Below, piece by piece: positions 16,799 to 25,986 of a stretch of DNA of 40,187 nucleotides. The stretch lies in NCBI RefSeq assembly GCF_009725235.1, contig NZ_WJFC01000116.1, positions 1-40,187 of the forward strand. The letters are read 5' to 3'. Source of the DNA: Scytonema sp. UIC 10036. Its GTDB lineage: Bacteria; Cyanobacteriota; Cyanobacteriia; Cyanobacteriales; Nostocaceae. A program made the translations under genes and the position numbers. Within the stretch, counting starts at the first letter, position 1; each line of letters opens with the position of its first letter. A model generated the notes under the pieces. The model made no database searches. It saw nothing but the letters and a program-made list of their open reading frames with translations, and was not told the DNA's origin.

Positions 16799-17320
16799 TC
16801 AGTGGCGACCACCCAACCACTTAGCTGCTGCAAGTCCCAAAATAGCTCCTACAACAGGATTGCTGAGAAATCTCATAATACCGGGCTGCTCAGCCAAGAC
16901 TTCGCGGAAAATATCGGGATGGTTGTGATATGCGAAGGATGCAAGTTTGCTCACATCATCAGCACTCATACGACCGGGGTGGTGAGTCGAAAGACCGAGT
17001 TGTTGTTCTAAATGTTTTTCATCGAGCCCTCTTTGCTTCAAGTGCTTGAAAAAGGCACGAGCTACATCATCACGCTCGTTAGGTTTAATTTGAGAAATTG
17101 CCTTTTGCAATTCAGGTTCCATTTGATTGGTAGGAATTCGATCTGGATGTAAAGACCGACCAAACAATTGACGTCTCTCGTCTGCTGTTGTCCTTTGAGC
17201 AAAATCATCAAAATTCTCGTACTCAATTCCTGAAGAGGTTGAAGTATCATCTAGTGATTCAACATCACCCTGAGCCAAATCTTTCATGATTTGACGTCTA
17301 TATTGTTCGCTACTACTCAT
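16799..17320 (-). CDS. Conserved hypothetical protein with C-terminal hydrophobic segment
   Basis: This 173-residue protein has a polar, charged body and one hydrophobic Gly/Ala-rich segment at the very end (about 152-170, 'PVVGAILGLAAAKWLGG'), which could insert in a membrane. The body contains repeated His (HNHP, THHPGR) and charged helices. It starts at ATG with a good AAGGAG ribosome binding site. Its own terminator follows the stop. I recognise it only as a cyanobacterial conserved hypothetical. A link to stress is possible, because the lipoprotein and CsbD-like genes follow upstream in the same orientation. Confidence 0.75.
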   Translation of the reverse strand: MSSSEQYRRQIMKDLAQGDVESLDDTSTSSGIEYENFDDFAQRTTADERRQLFGRSLHPDRIPTNQMEPELQKAISQIKPNERDDVARAFFKHLKQRGLDEKHLEQQLGLSTHHPGRMSADDVSKLASFAYHNHPDIFREVLAEQPGIMRFLSNPVVGAILGLAAAKWLGGRH

Positions 17321-17336
17321 TTTGAAATCTCCTTAT

Positions 17337-17412
17337 TAATTGCTAATTGCTAATTGCTAATTGTAGAAATTATTAACTACTAACCATTAGCCATTAGCCA
17401 TTAGCCATTAGC
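17337..17412. repeat. TAATTGC and AGCCATT short tandem repeats
   Basis: Two adjacent runs are present, (TTGCTAA)n and (TTAGCCA)n. They fill the gap between the minus-strand hypothetical gene and the lipoprotein gene. The second run reaches the lipoprotein stop codon. Confidence 0.8.
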
Positions 17413-17848
17413 TATATTGCAGTTGATTCGTTTGCACATCGTACTGAACAGTCAAAATTCGCTGTTTATCTGGTGCAAATATAAGAACTGTTAAATCCTG
17501 TTTTGGAAAGTTCCGATGAAAACCTTCAACTAAAGACTTTGCTAATGAACGCACTTCATTAGGAGGAACTTGAGAGGAAATCACTACACCAAGCTTATTA
17601 TTGTCACGTACATAAGCATCCGAAATTAATCCCTTCGATGCTTGGATAACCCAGTTCCCAAAACTTTCTCCGGTTGGGGTATTTCCTCGCTCTAATTCTC
17701 CGTAAGCGACATCTCTGCCTACTGCAGGCTGATTTGTGGTGCGATCGACTTGGGCTACAGCACCACCCGAACAAGCCGTGGTAATAGTCAAAATTAAAAT
17801 CAAAACAGAAGCTACCAAAATTCTCCGGCTTTGTTGAAGCCAACCCAT
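17408..17848 (-). CDS. Small predicted lipoprotein
   Basis: This is a protein of about 146 residues with a signal peptide of basic start and hydrophobic core. It ends in 'TITTACSGG', where the Cys is a likely lipidation site although the lipobox is not canonical. The mature part has a compact alpha/beta look (about 60-146, 'DLTVLIFAPDKQRILTVQYD'). The ATG at 17848 is chosen over a TTG at 17863 because a GGAGG sits 9 nt upstream. It probably resides in the periplasm on a membrane. I do not recognise the family. It lies in the same orientation as the flanking hypothetical and CsbD-like genes, but about 0.25 kb separates it from the latter. Confidence 0.7.
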   Translation of the reverse strand: MGWLQQSRRILVASVLILILTITTACSGGAVAQVDRTTNQPAVGRDVAYGELERGNTPTGESFGNWVIQASKGLISDAYVRDNNKLGVVISSQVPPNEVRSLAKSLVEGFHRNFPKQDLTVLIFAPDKQRILTVQYDVQTNQLQYS

Positions 17849-18048
17849 ATTCCTTGCCTCCAAAAAATTTTATTTCAAAATTGGTGATATTGAGTAGTTT
17901 CTTAAAGGCTATACACCGTTAATTTACAGGAAACCTAAATCATTTCTGAAACATTTAAGCACTTTATAATAGGCAATGCCCACCATATTTATCGTTCAAA
18001 AATTACATAAAATTCCTGTATTACCCAAAATTTATTGAGTGGTCTATG

Positions 18049-18075
18049 TCCCCGAATTCTTTAAGAAATCGGGGA
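18049..18075. repeat. Near-perfect hairpin downstream of the CsbD-like gene
   Basis: TCCCCGA and TCGGGGA arms enclose TTCTT/AAGAA arms, giving a 27-nt stem-loop with single A-A mismatches. It resembles a dispersed cyanobacterial hairpin. It could end the CsbD-like transcript on the minus strand, although no T-run follows. Confidence 0.65.
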
Positions 18076-18119
18076 TACGACTATATCTAGAAACCACTCA
18101 AAATCAATGTATTCAAGTA

Positions 18120-18302
18120 CTAGTCAAGCTTTTTCTTAACGTTGTCTTTTACGTCTTCAACACTGTGACGTACTTCGCTTTCAGCTTGCTTTGCTTTACC
18201 TTCAGCTTTATCTTCTGGATCTCCAGAGATATTTCCAAGTGCTTCTTGAGCTTTTCCTTCAATATTCTTAGCAGTTGCTTTTGCGCGATCTTCTAAACTC
18301 AT
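18120..18302 (-). CDS. CsbD family stress-response protein
   Basis: This is a 60-residue, very charged, helical protein ('MSLEDRAKATAKNIEGKAQE', 'DKAEGKAKQAESEVRHSVED'). It is the normal size and pattern of CsbD-like proteins, which are commonly induced by general stress. The AAGGAGG ribosome binding site is strong and well spaced, suggesting high expression. There is no signal or membrane segment. A hairpin lies downstream. The molecular function of the family is not established. Confidence 0.9.
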   Translation of the reverse strand: MSLEDRAKATAKNIEGKAQEALGNISGDPEDKAEGKAKQAESEVRHSVEDVKDNVKKKLD

Positions 18303-18788
18303 ATTGTCCTCCTTATTTCTTTCAAAGCTTATTACAAACTTTGAAACTCTTTGTTATTACTCTTACAAATTAACTTAATATTTTTCCTAAAGCCTTCCGT
18401 CACAAGATACATTATTTATCTATCCTAAAAGGTGGAGAAGGTCATGTATTACTATTCCTGCCTTTATTAATACTAAATCGAAAAAATTAATGAAAATTAA
18501 GATATTTCTTATAATATCCGTAGGTTGGGTTGAGGAACGAAACCCAACATCAATTCTCAGCTTGTGTTAGGTCTCTCCACAGTACGTCCAACGAGCGTTG
18601 ATAAATTTTATTATAAGTAATTAGCCGAAGTTGATATAATACCAATTCACCAAATAATTGCTACACCCGATCCCCATTAGGGCGTGTTTTCAAACAACTC
18701 GTTTAGCCTCCTAATTTTCTAGATTGAATTTCAAGTTAGCTATTTAGAGCTTAAGCAAACCGTATTGGGAAGTCCCCTATAAGGAATA
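18303..18788. other. Intergenic stretch with dispersed repeats
   Basis: No gene is supported here. The right-hand part follows the AAA-like gene's stop. It contains a GTAGGTTGGGTT ... AAACCCAAC inverted element (18521-18549, related to 23635 and 37267). It also contains a 'GAGCTTAAGCAAACCGTATTG' word (about 18747-18767) that recurs in degenerate form, in the same direction, near 20744-20766. Confidence 0.6.
18521..18549. repeat. GTAGGTTGGGTT dispersed inverted repeat, copy 1
   Basis: GTTGGGTT and AAACCCAAC arms are separated by GAGGAACG. The same family occurs at 23635-23707 and 37267-37299. Confidence 0.75.
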
Positions 18789-20159
18789 TTATGTATAAAT
18801 TAAATGTTGCTGCGCCTTTTTCGTAAAAAATCGCCGATACAATTCACAACCTGCGATCGCTTGAGATCCAGAAAGTTTAATCAGCCCCATACTGCTTAAC
18901 TTGTGAGCTAGGATGGGATCTAAGGGAACAGCTTCATTGGCATTCAGAACGGTATCAAAAGCTTGTGCTAACTCAGGCTGTTTTTGCAAGGTTGCCCAGA
19001 GACGCTGCAAATGATGAGAATAAATTCCGCTAGCAGTGGGAGCAGTTTCTAGCAGTTGCGACAGAGTTATCTCCTTTCGCCCCAGATGATAGAGTGCTAA
19101 GTGTACAAGCGCCGGATGTCCCCCAACCATTACCATTAATTGTCTGGCTCCTTCCCCATCTGCCCAATTGAGTCTATAGCGTTGGGCTAACTGCTGCACC
19201 TCTTCTTGGCTGAAGGTGTCCAATTGAATCGGTAACCCTACATTGAAAGGAGACTGATTAAGTTCGAGAGGAACATAAATATCTGTTGAGTGAACCACGA
19301 GCAGACGAAGCTTTTGCCAAATGGGCAGTCTTTTCGCTTCTTCGTACCAAGAACGCAACAGAGGTAGAAAATCCTTAGCGACTTGGGGATACTCGAAAAT
19401 ATAGTTCACTTCATCCAATGCCAAGATCAGGGGAGTATTAATTGACTTTAGTAGATATTCTTGAAAGTAGAGGGTGCAGCTAATTTTACTTCCCAAATCT
19501 TCATCCCAATACTCGTCTAACATCGGTTGACGCTGAAGCTGGCGAGCGATGTTGGCACATAACCACCGCAAAAGTTGATTCAAGTCGCTCAGAATTGCCT
19601 GCTCGACTTGTTCTAGATTCAAGCTGATAGTGTAGTAGCTCTGGCGGTTCGCATAATCAAGAATCCTCAGCAGCAGTGAAGTTTTGCCCATTTCTCTGGG
19701 AGCTTTAATCCTGATGAGCGCTCCTGGTTTCCCAATTTCTTGATAAACTTGCTCCTCAAGGAAAGAACGTTCGAGGTAAAAGGGAGAGTCAAGAGGAACT
19801 GAGCCACTGGGGTAGCAAGGTGACGTATCCTGGTTAACTGTGGGGGGAAATTGCGTCAGGTCTTGTCTCAAAGGTTTTGTTTTTGAGGCTGCTTTGGTGA
19901 TGGCATAAGTCTCCAACAGCATTCGACAGTTTTTTTTGGTCACACGCTGACCGATGACCTCGGAGAGCCTCCCAAACAACTCTGGGGCAACGACATTGGT
20001 AAAGTAGCCCGGACTATAACCTGCCTCTATCGCCATTTGGTTATAAGTTCTATACTGCCAAATGCCTTGCAGAATCAGGTTTTCTGTGGAATTAAGGGGG
20101 CGATTGTGGCTCTCAATTAGCAGGCAGTCAACAATCTCAAAGAGACAATCAAGGTTCAT
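18789..20159 (-). CDS. AAA-like domain ATPase with N-terminal vMAP-type HTH
   Basis: This is a protein of about 456 residues. The N-terminal 85 residues resemble the vWA-MoxR-associated-protein HTH domain ('LILQGIWQYRTYNQMAIEAGYSPGY', then 'RVTKKNCRMLLE'). After a linker an AAA-like (AAA_35) domain begins at about 125 ('FYLERSFLEEQVYQEI'). It has a P-loop variant 'APREMGKTSLL' and Walker B 'LILALDEVNYIF'. The same domain family forms the C-terminus of the 1928-residue protein at 31.4 kb. Such proteins are common in cyanobacteria and are proposed to act in signalling or conflict systems, but no partner genes are present here. The ATG at 20159 is preferred to a TTG two codons upstream. Confidence 0.83.
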   Translation of the reverse strand: MNLDCLFEIVDCLLIESHNRPLNSTENLILQGIWQYRTYNQMAIEAGYSPGYFTNVVAPELFGRLSEVIGQRVTKKNCRMLLETYAITKAASKTKPLRQDLTQFPPTVNQDTSPCYPSGSVPLDSPFYLERSFLEEQVYQEIGKPGALIRIKAPREMGKTSLLLRILDYANRQSYYTISLNLEQVEQAILSDLNQLLRWLCANIARQLQRQPMLDEYWDEDLGSKISCTLYFQEYLLKSINTPLILALDEVNYIFEYPQVAKDFLPLLRSWYEEAKRLPIWQKLRLLVVHSTDIYVPLELNQSPFNVGLPIQLDTFSQEEVQQLAQRYRLNWADGEGARQLMVMVGGHPALVHLALYHLGRKEITLSQLLETAPTASGIYSHHLQRLWATLQKQPELAQAFDTVLNANEAVPLDPILAHKLSSMGLIKLSGSQAIAGCELYRRFFTKKAQQHLIYT

Positions 20160-21128
20160 AGGCAAATGTCACGCTTGATAAGACAGCTATGCAAACGGCT
20201 GCGATGCTGAAGGAAGTAAAGGAATAAGTTTTTTAACGCTCCGCCATCACGAGCAAATTAGGGCTCGTGGACAGCTTCCATCACTCTGCTAAAAGAAAAT
20301 TAAGTCCAATTTTCTCACTTTAGATGTGCCCAGGGGTTGAGAGTTTATTTTCTAAGTAAATAGCTGAAATCAAGATTTTTGGAAAAGCCTTGTACTACAA
20401 GGCTTAACATTATTCTATCACTCTTATGAGAGAATAATGTTGAGTAGTTAATCAAAAATAATTATACAAAATCAGATTTGAAACCGGACTGAAACCCTTA
20501 CGGGTAACTTTGAAACTGGTTCGCTCGTTGAGTCATGGCGGAGTCAGTAAGACGAATTACTCCGTTTTACTCCAGTTCACTTACTCCTCGGATGTGTTTA
20601 GCCACTACAAATACGATATCACAGAATATCTCCGCAATTCTACAGAGATTTGCCTAGATATACAGAGTTTTTAGCGAACAGCTTCTAGCCCCGAATTATT
20701 AACGGGATATTTTGGAAACAATAATAATTTACAACTATTTGAGCCTTAACTGAACCGTATTGCGCTAGAATTCCACTGGGATTAGTAAATCGATATCTTG
20801 CACCTTCTCAATAACGCGAAGGTGGGCAGTGCCCACAAGCGTCCTGTCAAGGTGGAACAAAACTTCAGGAAATTAATAGCTTTCTCACCTCTTACCTCTG
20901 CGTCCTCTGCGTCTGTTGCGGTTAAATAAATCGCTTCTGAACCGCAGAGTACGCTCCAGAGCGCACCAGAGAAAAGATGAGGAATTGCCACCTGAATCAC
21001 AATTTTGTGAGTCACCTTGACAGGGCGCTTCTTTGCTCACCCTACGAAATAATCGGCTTTTTAGGCTATGGTTTTATCAATAAGCTGATGGTGCAAGATG
21101 TGAGTAAACAAACAACTAATAACGATCG
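20160..21128. other. Long intergenic region rich in palindromes, no gene
   Basis: No convincing coding region was found in 0.97 kb. Visible structures are a CACGAGC/GCTCGTG hairpin (20251-20272), an ACATTATTCT/AGAATAATGT hairpin (20408-20441) and a GTGGGCA-G-TGCCCAC palindrome (about 20822-20836). A decayed CTCTGCGTC / GACGCAGAG-type repeat lies at 20885-20975, related to 8449-8523. A degenerate direct copy of the 18747 word is near 20744. The region marks the junction between the housekeeping part and the YcaO cluster and must contain the YcaO promoter, which I could not identify. Confidence 0.6.
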
Positions 21129-23435
21129 ATGCAACATAAACCCCAATTCAATCCTTGTTATTCTGTTGAAACTATAGAAACAGACAATGTATTTCTGTTG
21201 TCTGAGAGAGAAAAAGTCTGGTTAAGCGATCGCCTTTCTTGTCGTTTAGCTGCTTTAATCGATGGCGATCGCAATATTGATGAAATTATTGACATCATTC
21301 AACAGTCACTACTGCAAGCTCCAAAATCTTTACAATCAGCTACTACCTTCTTCCAAGAAGTTCTTGATGTAAGTATTAAAGCCCAATATGCTTTATTAAA
21401 AATGCAACAAAAGGGCTATCTTGTTCAAGAAGATAACTCTCTCCCATCGCACTTAAGCATATTCTGCCATCATCTCAATATTTCTCCCACAGTAGCCCAT
21501 CAAAGATTGCGATCTACTAAAGTAGCAGTAAAAGCTAATGGTTCGGTTGCTGCTGAAAACTTCATTGCTGTGCTTGAGTCTCTCCAAATTCAAGTAGCAG
21601 ACGAAGGTGATTTGACAGTAGTTTTAACCGATGATTATCTCAATCCCGAGCTAGATAAGTTCAATCAACAAGCCTTAAAGTCCCAATCTCCCTGGATGCT
21701 GGCTAAGCCATTAGGGACAATAGTCTGGATCGGTCCTTTATTTAATCCTCAGAAAACAGGTTGTTGGAACTGTTTAGCCCAGCGTTTGCAAGATAATAGC
21801 CCGATTGAAGGGTTTATTCACAGACAGAAGCAGATTTCTTCCCCTTTAACTCCTCCTTTGGGATTTTTGCCATCTACAGTACAAACTGCATTAGGAATGG
21901 TAGCCACAGAGGTGTTTAAGTGGATTGTCCAAGGGGAAAATAAACAATTAGAAAGTCATTTGATTGCTTACGATGCGATCGCACTGCAAACTCAAAATCA
22001 TAGCTTGGTTAAGCGTCCTCAATGTTCTAGTTGTGGAGATATGGTAAATGGGTTTACCAACAACCCCCTACCTGTTGTTTTAGAACACCAAAAGAAAACC
22101 TTTACCGTCGATGGAGGACATCGTTCTTGTTCGCCACAAGAAACTCTCAGGAAATATCAACATCTTATTAGCCCCGTTACTGGCGTTGTGCGAGAACTCA
22201 ATAAAATTTCTGGGAATGGATTAACTCATAATTACATTGCCAAACATCATTTTCTCAGTATTTTCGACGATTCAGCTAGTTTGCGCCAAAATTTGGGGGG
22301 TAGAAGTGCAGGGAAAGGTAGGACTGACTCTCAAGCTATGGCTAGTGGTTTTTGCGAAGCGATCGAGCGATATTCTGGGGTGTTTCAAGGGGATGAAATT
22401 AGAGAAAAAGGCAGTTACCAACAAATGGGAGACAAGGCGATCCATCCCAATGTTTGTATGAACTTCAGCCAACAGCAATATCAAAATAGAGAACAATGGA
22501 ATGTTGAGTGTCAAGGCTGGTTTCAAAAAGTCCCCGAACCTTTTGATGAAGATAGAGTTATTGACTGGACTCCCGTTTGGTCTTTAACCCACCAGGAATT
22601 TAAGTATCTACCAACGGCTTACTGTTATTATGGCTATCGACCGGACTATAAACCCGACTGTTGGGCTGATTCTAATGGGTGTGCAGCAGGCAATACTCTT
22701 GAAGAAGCTATTTTACAAGGGTTTATGGAGTTAGTAGAGCGGGATGCTGTCGCGTTATGGTGGTATAACTCCCTGCAAAAGCCTCAAGTGGATTTAGATA
22801 GTTTCGACGAGCCTTATTTTCAAAGCCTGAAACAATATTATCAAACTATTAATCGGGAACTTTGGGTTTTAGATATTACCAGCGATCTGAATATTCCTGT
22901 GTTTGCAGCCATTAGTCGGAGAAGCGATCGCTCTTTTGAAGATATTGTTTTGGGTTATGGCGCTCATTTCGATGCCAAGATTGCTATTAGTCGAGCCTTG
23001 ACTGAAGTTAACCAAATTTTACCTAACGTTTTATTTGCAAACGCTAATGGAAGTACTCAATATCCTCCATCAGCCGATCGCTTGGCGGTAGATTGGTGGA
23101 AAACCGCAACTTTAAGCGATCGACCATATTTAGTTCCAGACAACAGAGTTGCTGCTAAAGTCAGTGGCGATTATCGCTTCATGGCAAGTGACGATTTACT
23201 CAAAGATGTCAAGCTCTGTCAACAAATCGTTGAGAACAATGGTTTAGAAATGCTGGTATTAGATCAGACTCGTCCCGATATTGGACTGAGAGTTGCCAAG
23301 GTCATTGTTCCTGGAATGCGCCATATGTGGAAAAGGTTAGCGCCGGGACGGCTTTATGAAGTTCCGGTGAAGATGGGTTGGTTGCAAAAACCACTGACAG
23401 AAGAGCGACTCAATTCTTTTCCCATGTGGATGTGA
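21129..23435 (+). CDS. Fused TOMM cyclodehydratase (E1-like + YcaO)
   Basis: This 768-residue fusion protein belongs to the azoline-forming cyclodehydratases (TOMM/cyanobactin PatD/TruD type), which turn Cys/Ser/Thr of a precursor peptide into thiazoline or oxazoline using ATP. The N-terminal part (about 1-310) is the E1-like, leader-binding module with a zinc tetrad at C212, C215, C299 and C302. The YcaO domain (about 335-768) has 'GKGRTDSQAMASGFCEAIER' (395-414) and 'AGNTLEEAILQGFMELVERD' (520-539), the ATP/Mg-binding motifs. The protein ends in LNSFPMWM, similar in place to the functional Pro-rich tail of YcaO cyclodehydratases. The region around it is AT-rich. No precursor peptide gene was found nearby. 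Confidence 0.92.
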   Translation: MQHKPQFNPCYSVETIETDNVFLLSEREKVWLSDRLSCRLAALIDGDRNIDEIIDIIQQSLLQAPKSLQSATTFFQEVLDVSIKAQYALLKMQQKGYLVQEDNSLPSHLSIFCHHLNISPTVAHQRLRSTKVAVKANGSVAAENFIAVLESLQIQVADEGDLTVVLTDDYLNPELDKFNQQALKSQSPWMLAKPLGTIVWIGPLFNPQKTGCWNCLAQRLQDNSPIEGFIHRQKQISSPLTPPLGFLPSTVQTALGMVATEVFKWIVQGENKQLESHLIAYDAIALQTQNHSLVKRPQCSSCGDMVNGFTNNPLPVVLEHQKKTFTVDGGHRSCSPQETLRKYQHLISPVTGVVRELNKISGNGLTHNYIAKHHFLSIFDDSASLRQNLGGRSAGKGRTDSQAMASGFCEAIERYSGVFQGDEIREKGSYQQMGDKAIHPNVCMNFSQQQYQNREQWNVECQGWFQKVPEPFDEDRVIDWTPVWSLTHQEFKYLPTAYCYYGYRPDYKPDCWADSNGCAAGNTLEEAILQGFMELVERDAVALWWYNSLQKPQVDLDSFDEPYFQSLKQYYQTINRELWVLDITSDLNIPVFAAISRRSDRSFEDIVLGYGAHFDAKIAISRALTEVNQILPNVLFANANGSTQYPPSADRLAVDWWKTATLSDRPYLVPDNRVAAKVSGDYRFMASDDLLKDVKLCQQIVENNGLEMLVLDQTRPDIGLRVAKVIVPGMRHMWKRLAPGRLYEVPVKMGWLQKPLTEERLNSFPMWM

Positions 23436-23450
23436 GGTTCTCCTTACTTA

Positions 23451-23531
23451 GGGATGTTATTTTTCATGAGTTTTTCTATGGGTTCTGGGATGAGTCTTAT
23501 GAGTTTCAGAGGCTAAGAGAAAAACTAATAT
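23451..23531 (+). promoter_or_regulatory. Iteron promoter-like element, copy 1 (upstream of GMC oxidoreductase)
   Basis: Four ATGAGTT-type direct repeats begin at 23466, 23478, 23490 and 23499 (spacing 12, 12, 9). TAATAT follows at 23526-23531, 27 nt after the start of the last repeat. The block 'GGGATGTTATTTTTCATGAG' and the downstream 'AAAACTAATATCA' are shared with copies at 28987-29053 and 39229-39309. It may be an activator-dependent promoter; this role is inference from conservation and position. Confidence 0.7.
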
Positions 23532-23634
23532 CAAAGATAATTCACTGCGATTGAAGAAGGAGAAAGTAAAACTTTAAATTCGACTGGGGCTGTTGACTAG
23601 AGTGTATGCAATACTGCAAGGGCTCTCGGAAATT

Positions 23635-23707
23635 GTAGGTTGGGTTGAACGATAGTGAAACCCAACAAATGTCTGTAAATGTTGGGTTTCGTTCCTCAAC
23701 CCAACAA
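23635..23707. repeat. GTAGGTTGGGTT dispersed repeat, copy 2
   Basis: This is an expanded form with two inverted GTTGGGTT/AACCCAAC pairs and the word TTTCGTTCCTCAACCCAAC. It is shared with 18521-18549 (inverted orientation) and 37267-37299. Confidence 0.75.
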
Positions 23708-23886
23708 ACGTGTTTTCGTATTTTTCGGATTAACCGACAAGTATTGAGAGTGTATGAGATTGGGTTCATCAGAGGAAGAGTGCGAATATATATTAAATTT
23801 TTAACCGTACTAGGTAATTGCAAGTTAATACACTTAGTTATAAGCTTTATTGTCGAGCAGTTAAGTCTGAAAATTACGGAGAAGAT

Positions 23887-25767
23887 ATGGATTATTTTCA
23901 GTATCATAGTGGCACAGATAAAACTTTTATTGGTGAAGCTTCAGATTCTTCAACACCATCTGTTGCTAGAGCCATACTAGCAGCACCAAAACCACTGCTG
24001 AAAATTCGCTTCGAGACAACTCAATATGCTCCCAATCATCTTGTGACTCTACGCAATACTAAAGATGGCTGGACGAAAGACATTTTCGGAATTTATCGGT
24101 TTGGTGGTTGGGAATTCTTTTTAGAAAAGTCAAGTTATCCTGACAATCTAGAGTTCAAATTTGTGCTTGACCAAGCTTATTGGATGAATGGCTTCAATCA
24201 AAATATATCAACCAGCAATGATGCATTTTTTACTGAAGCACAAATTCAATTTCCTTCCGCTCCAAATCGTTATAAACATGGATATGATAACTTTCACATT
24301 GACCCTACTAGAATAGCGCAAGATGGCATTCCTAATAATACTCGCGAAGATATTGAATATGATGTAATTGTCATCGGTTCTGGTATTGGTGGCGGAATAT
24401 TAGCAGATGCCTTATCCGACTCTGGTGTTAAAACATTAGTACTTGAAGCTGGTGGCTTGACTTTTCCCACCCATATCACTAATCTTCCTGGGAATTGGTC
24501 GCGATTAGCAACGCATCATCAAGTGGGACATTATAATAACGAACCGGGCTCTGATTTTATCCTTGGCATACATTTGAGTTTAGGCGGTCGCTCTAACTAT
24601 TGGTCTGGGTTAATTCCACAAATGCGGGATTGGGAATTACAGTTTTGGCCCGTTGAGATTCGTGAATTTTTCACAACTCAAAACGGGTATATTGATGCAG
24701 AAAAGTTAATGCGAAAAGGAAAGACATTAGGACCTTTTCAGGATAGTATCGTCAGTAAGCTTTCTGATAACTTTGGTGATTGGATTGTTGAGGCTCTCCC
24801 TCACTCTCGACATCAGCCAAATATTAGTGATGCCAACATAATTGAAAATGTCTTGGAAAGTTCAACAGGAACTTTTTCTACTACAGATATTCTCTTGGCC
24901 TCAATGGCTTTCGATGGAACTACTGGACGAGATAATCTAACAATTAACTTAGGGCATTTAGTGACAAAAATCGAAACAGTAGGTTCAAAAGCCACAGCTG
25001 TTGTTTGCCAGGATTTATTGGGGAATGTTACCCGAAGATATAAAGGCAAGATAATTGTTCTGGCGGCAGGTTCTTTGGAAAGCCCTAAAATTGCTCTCAA
25101 TAGTAATTTAAACGATCCTAATAACAAAATTGGAGTCGGGCTAACGGATCATCCTGCTTTCTTCTCTGCTGAATACGTAATTCCTGATGGTAGTCCCTTT
25201 GGAGGACCAGATAAGCACGCCAAGGTGTTTATGTCTAAGCGTGATGCTACAATTAACAATCATCCTTTTAATATCGAAATTCTGATTAATCCAGTTTATT
25301 GGAATCTGCGGAAACCTGATGATGACATCCGACAGGCTCCCGATACTTCCCGAATCAAGCTAACCTTTGCCTTCTCTAGTTTTCTTGATAACGATAACTT
25401 TGTTCGCTCGAATGGTATAGGTCAAAAGTTATCAGTTAAAGTCAAGAGGAATCAAACTGGTGTTTCTCACTTTGGTGCTGCTCAGCAAATGCGTAATGCT
25501 ATCTTAAGTAAATTGAATATTCCTTTTACAGCAAGCGAAGGAATGGGTTATGGGAATGAAGGTACTGTTCATCACGCTGGTGGAACGCTGAGAATGAGTG
25601 GAGATGGGACTGGAGTGGTAGATACTAACCTGAAGTTTGAAAGTTATGATAACCTCTATTGTGCAGATCCATCAGTCTGGCCATTTATTCCAGCAGCTAA
25701 TCCCGCTCTAACGCTGGCTGCTTTATCACAGCGTTTAGCAAAAACCATTAAAGCTAAACTTTCCTAA
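23887..25767 (+). CDS. GMC family oxidoreductase with carbohydrate-binding-like N-terminus
   Basis: This 626-residue flavoprotein starts at ATG 23887, with GGAGA 5 nt upstream; a longer TTG frame from 23818 lacks such a site. The FAD-binding region 'YDVIVIGSGIGGGILADALS' begins at about 158. The GMC C-terminal block has the catalytic-type His in 'VHHAGGTLRM' and 'PAANPALTLAALSQRLA'. The first ~145 residues are extra and resemble a starch-binding Ig-like module ('GGWEFFLEKS', 'LEFKFVLDQAYWMNGFNQNI'). GMC enzymes oxidise alcohols, sugars or sterols, and the substrate here is unknown. It lies between the YcaO cyclodehydratase and a ferritin-like protein, so a role in tailoring the same product is an inference. 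Confidence 0.9.
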   Translation: MDYFQYHSGTDKTFIGEASDSSTPSVARAILAAPKPLLKIRFETTQYAPNHLVTLRNTKDGWTKDIFGIYRFGGWEFFLEKSSYPDNLEFKFVLDQAYWMNGFNQNISTSNDAFFTEAQIQFPSAPNRYKHGYDNFHIDPTRIAQDGIPNNTREDIEYDVIVIGSGIGGGILADALSDSGVKTLVLEAGGLTFPTHITNLPGNWSRLATHHQVGHYNNEPGSDFILGIHLSLGGRSNYWSGLIPQMRDWELQFWPVEIREFFTTQNGYIDAEKLMRKGKTLGPFQDSIVSKLSDNFGDWIVEALPHSRHQPNISDANIIENVLESSTGTFSTTDILLASMAFDGTTGRDNLTINLGHLVTKIETVGSKATAVVCQDLLGNVTRRYKGKIIVLAAGSLESPKIALNSNLNDPNNKIGVGLTDHPAFFSAEYVIPDGSPFGGPDKHAKVFMSKRDATINNHPFNIEILINPVYWNLRKPDDDIRQAPDTSRIKLTFAFSSFLDNDNFVRSNGIGQKLSVKVKRNQTGVSHFGAAQQMRNAILSKLNIPFTASEGMGYGNEGTVHHAGGTLRMSGDGTGVVDTNLKFESYDNLYCADPSVWPFIPAANPALTLAALSQRLAKTIKAKLS

Positions 25768-25986
25768 TCTTTAATGTCAGATCGAAATGTAAGCAATGGA
25801 GTGTTACAGGCTATCAAGGAGCGACGTGATGCTCATAAGTATTAACGATAATCTAGCCAAGAATTACGGATTAGCATCCTAATCTTAAATCTGTTTAAGA
25901 ACGATCTCAATAGTTGTTTCGTAATGGGTAATTGTTAATTGCATACGATTACCCACTACCCATTCCTTCTTAAACTATTACCCAAT

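Larger units (their letters stand above)
23436..23886. other. Leader region of the GMC gene
   Basis: This 451-bp gap holds the iteron promoter-like element (23451-23531) and a GTAGGTTGGGTT repeat (23635-23707). No supported gene was found. If the TAATAT at 23526 is a -10 box, the GMC mRNA leader would be about 350 nt. Confidence 0.6.

Noticed and set aside
20782..21177. Short ORFs on both strands before the YcaO gene
   Set aside because: They read through palindromic repeats (GTGGGCA-type and CTCTGCGTC-type) and show no ribosome binding site or domain.
23542..23980. Overlapping ORFs on both strands before the GMC gene
   Set aside because: They consist of the GTAGGTTGGGTT repeat and AT-rich leader. 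The real gene start with GGAGA is at 23887.
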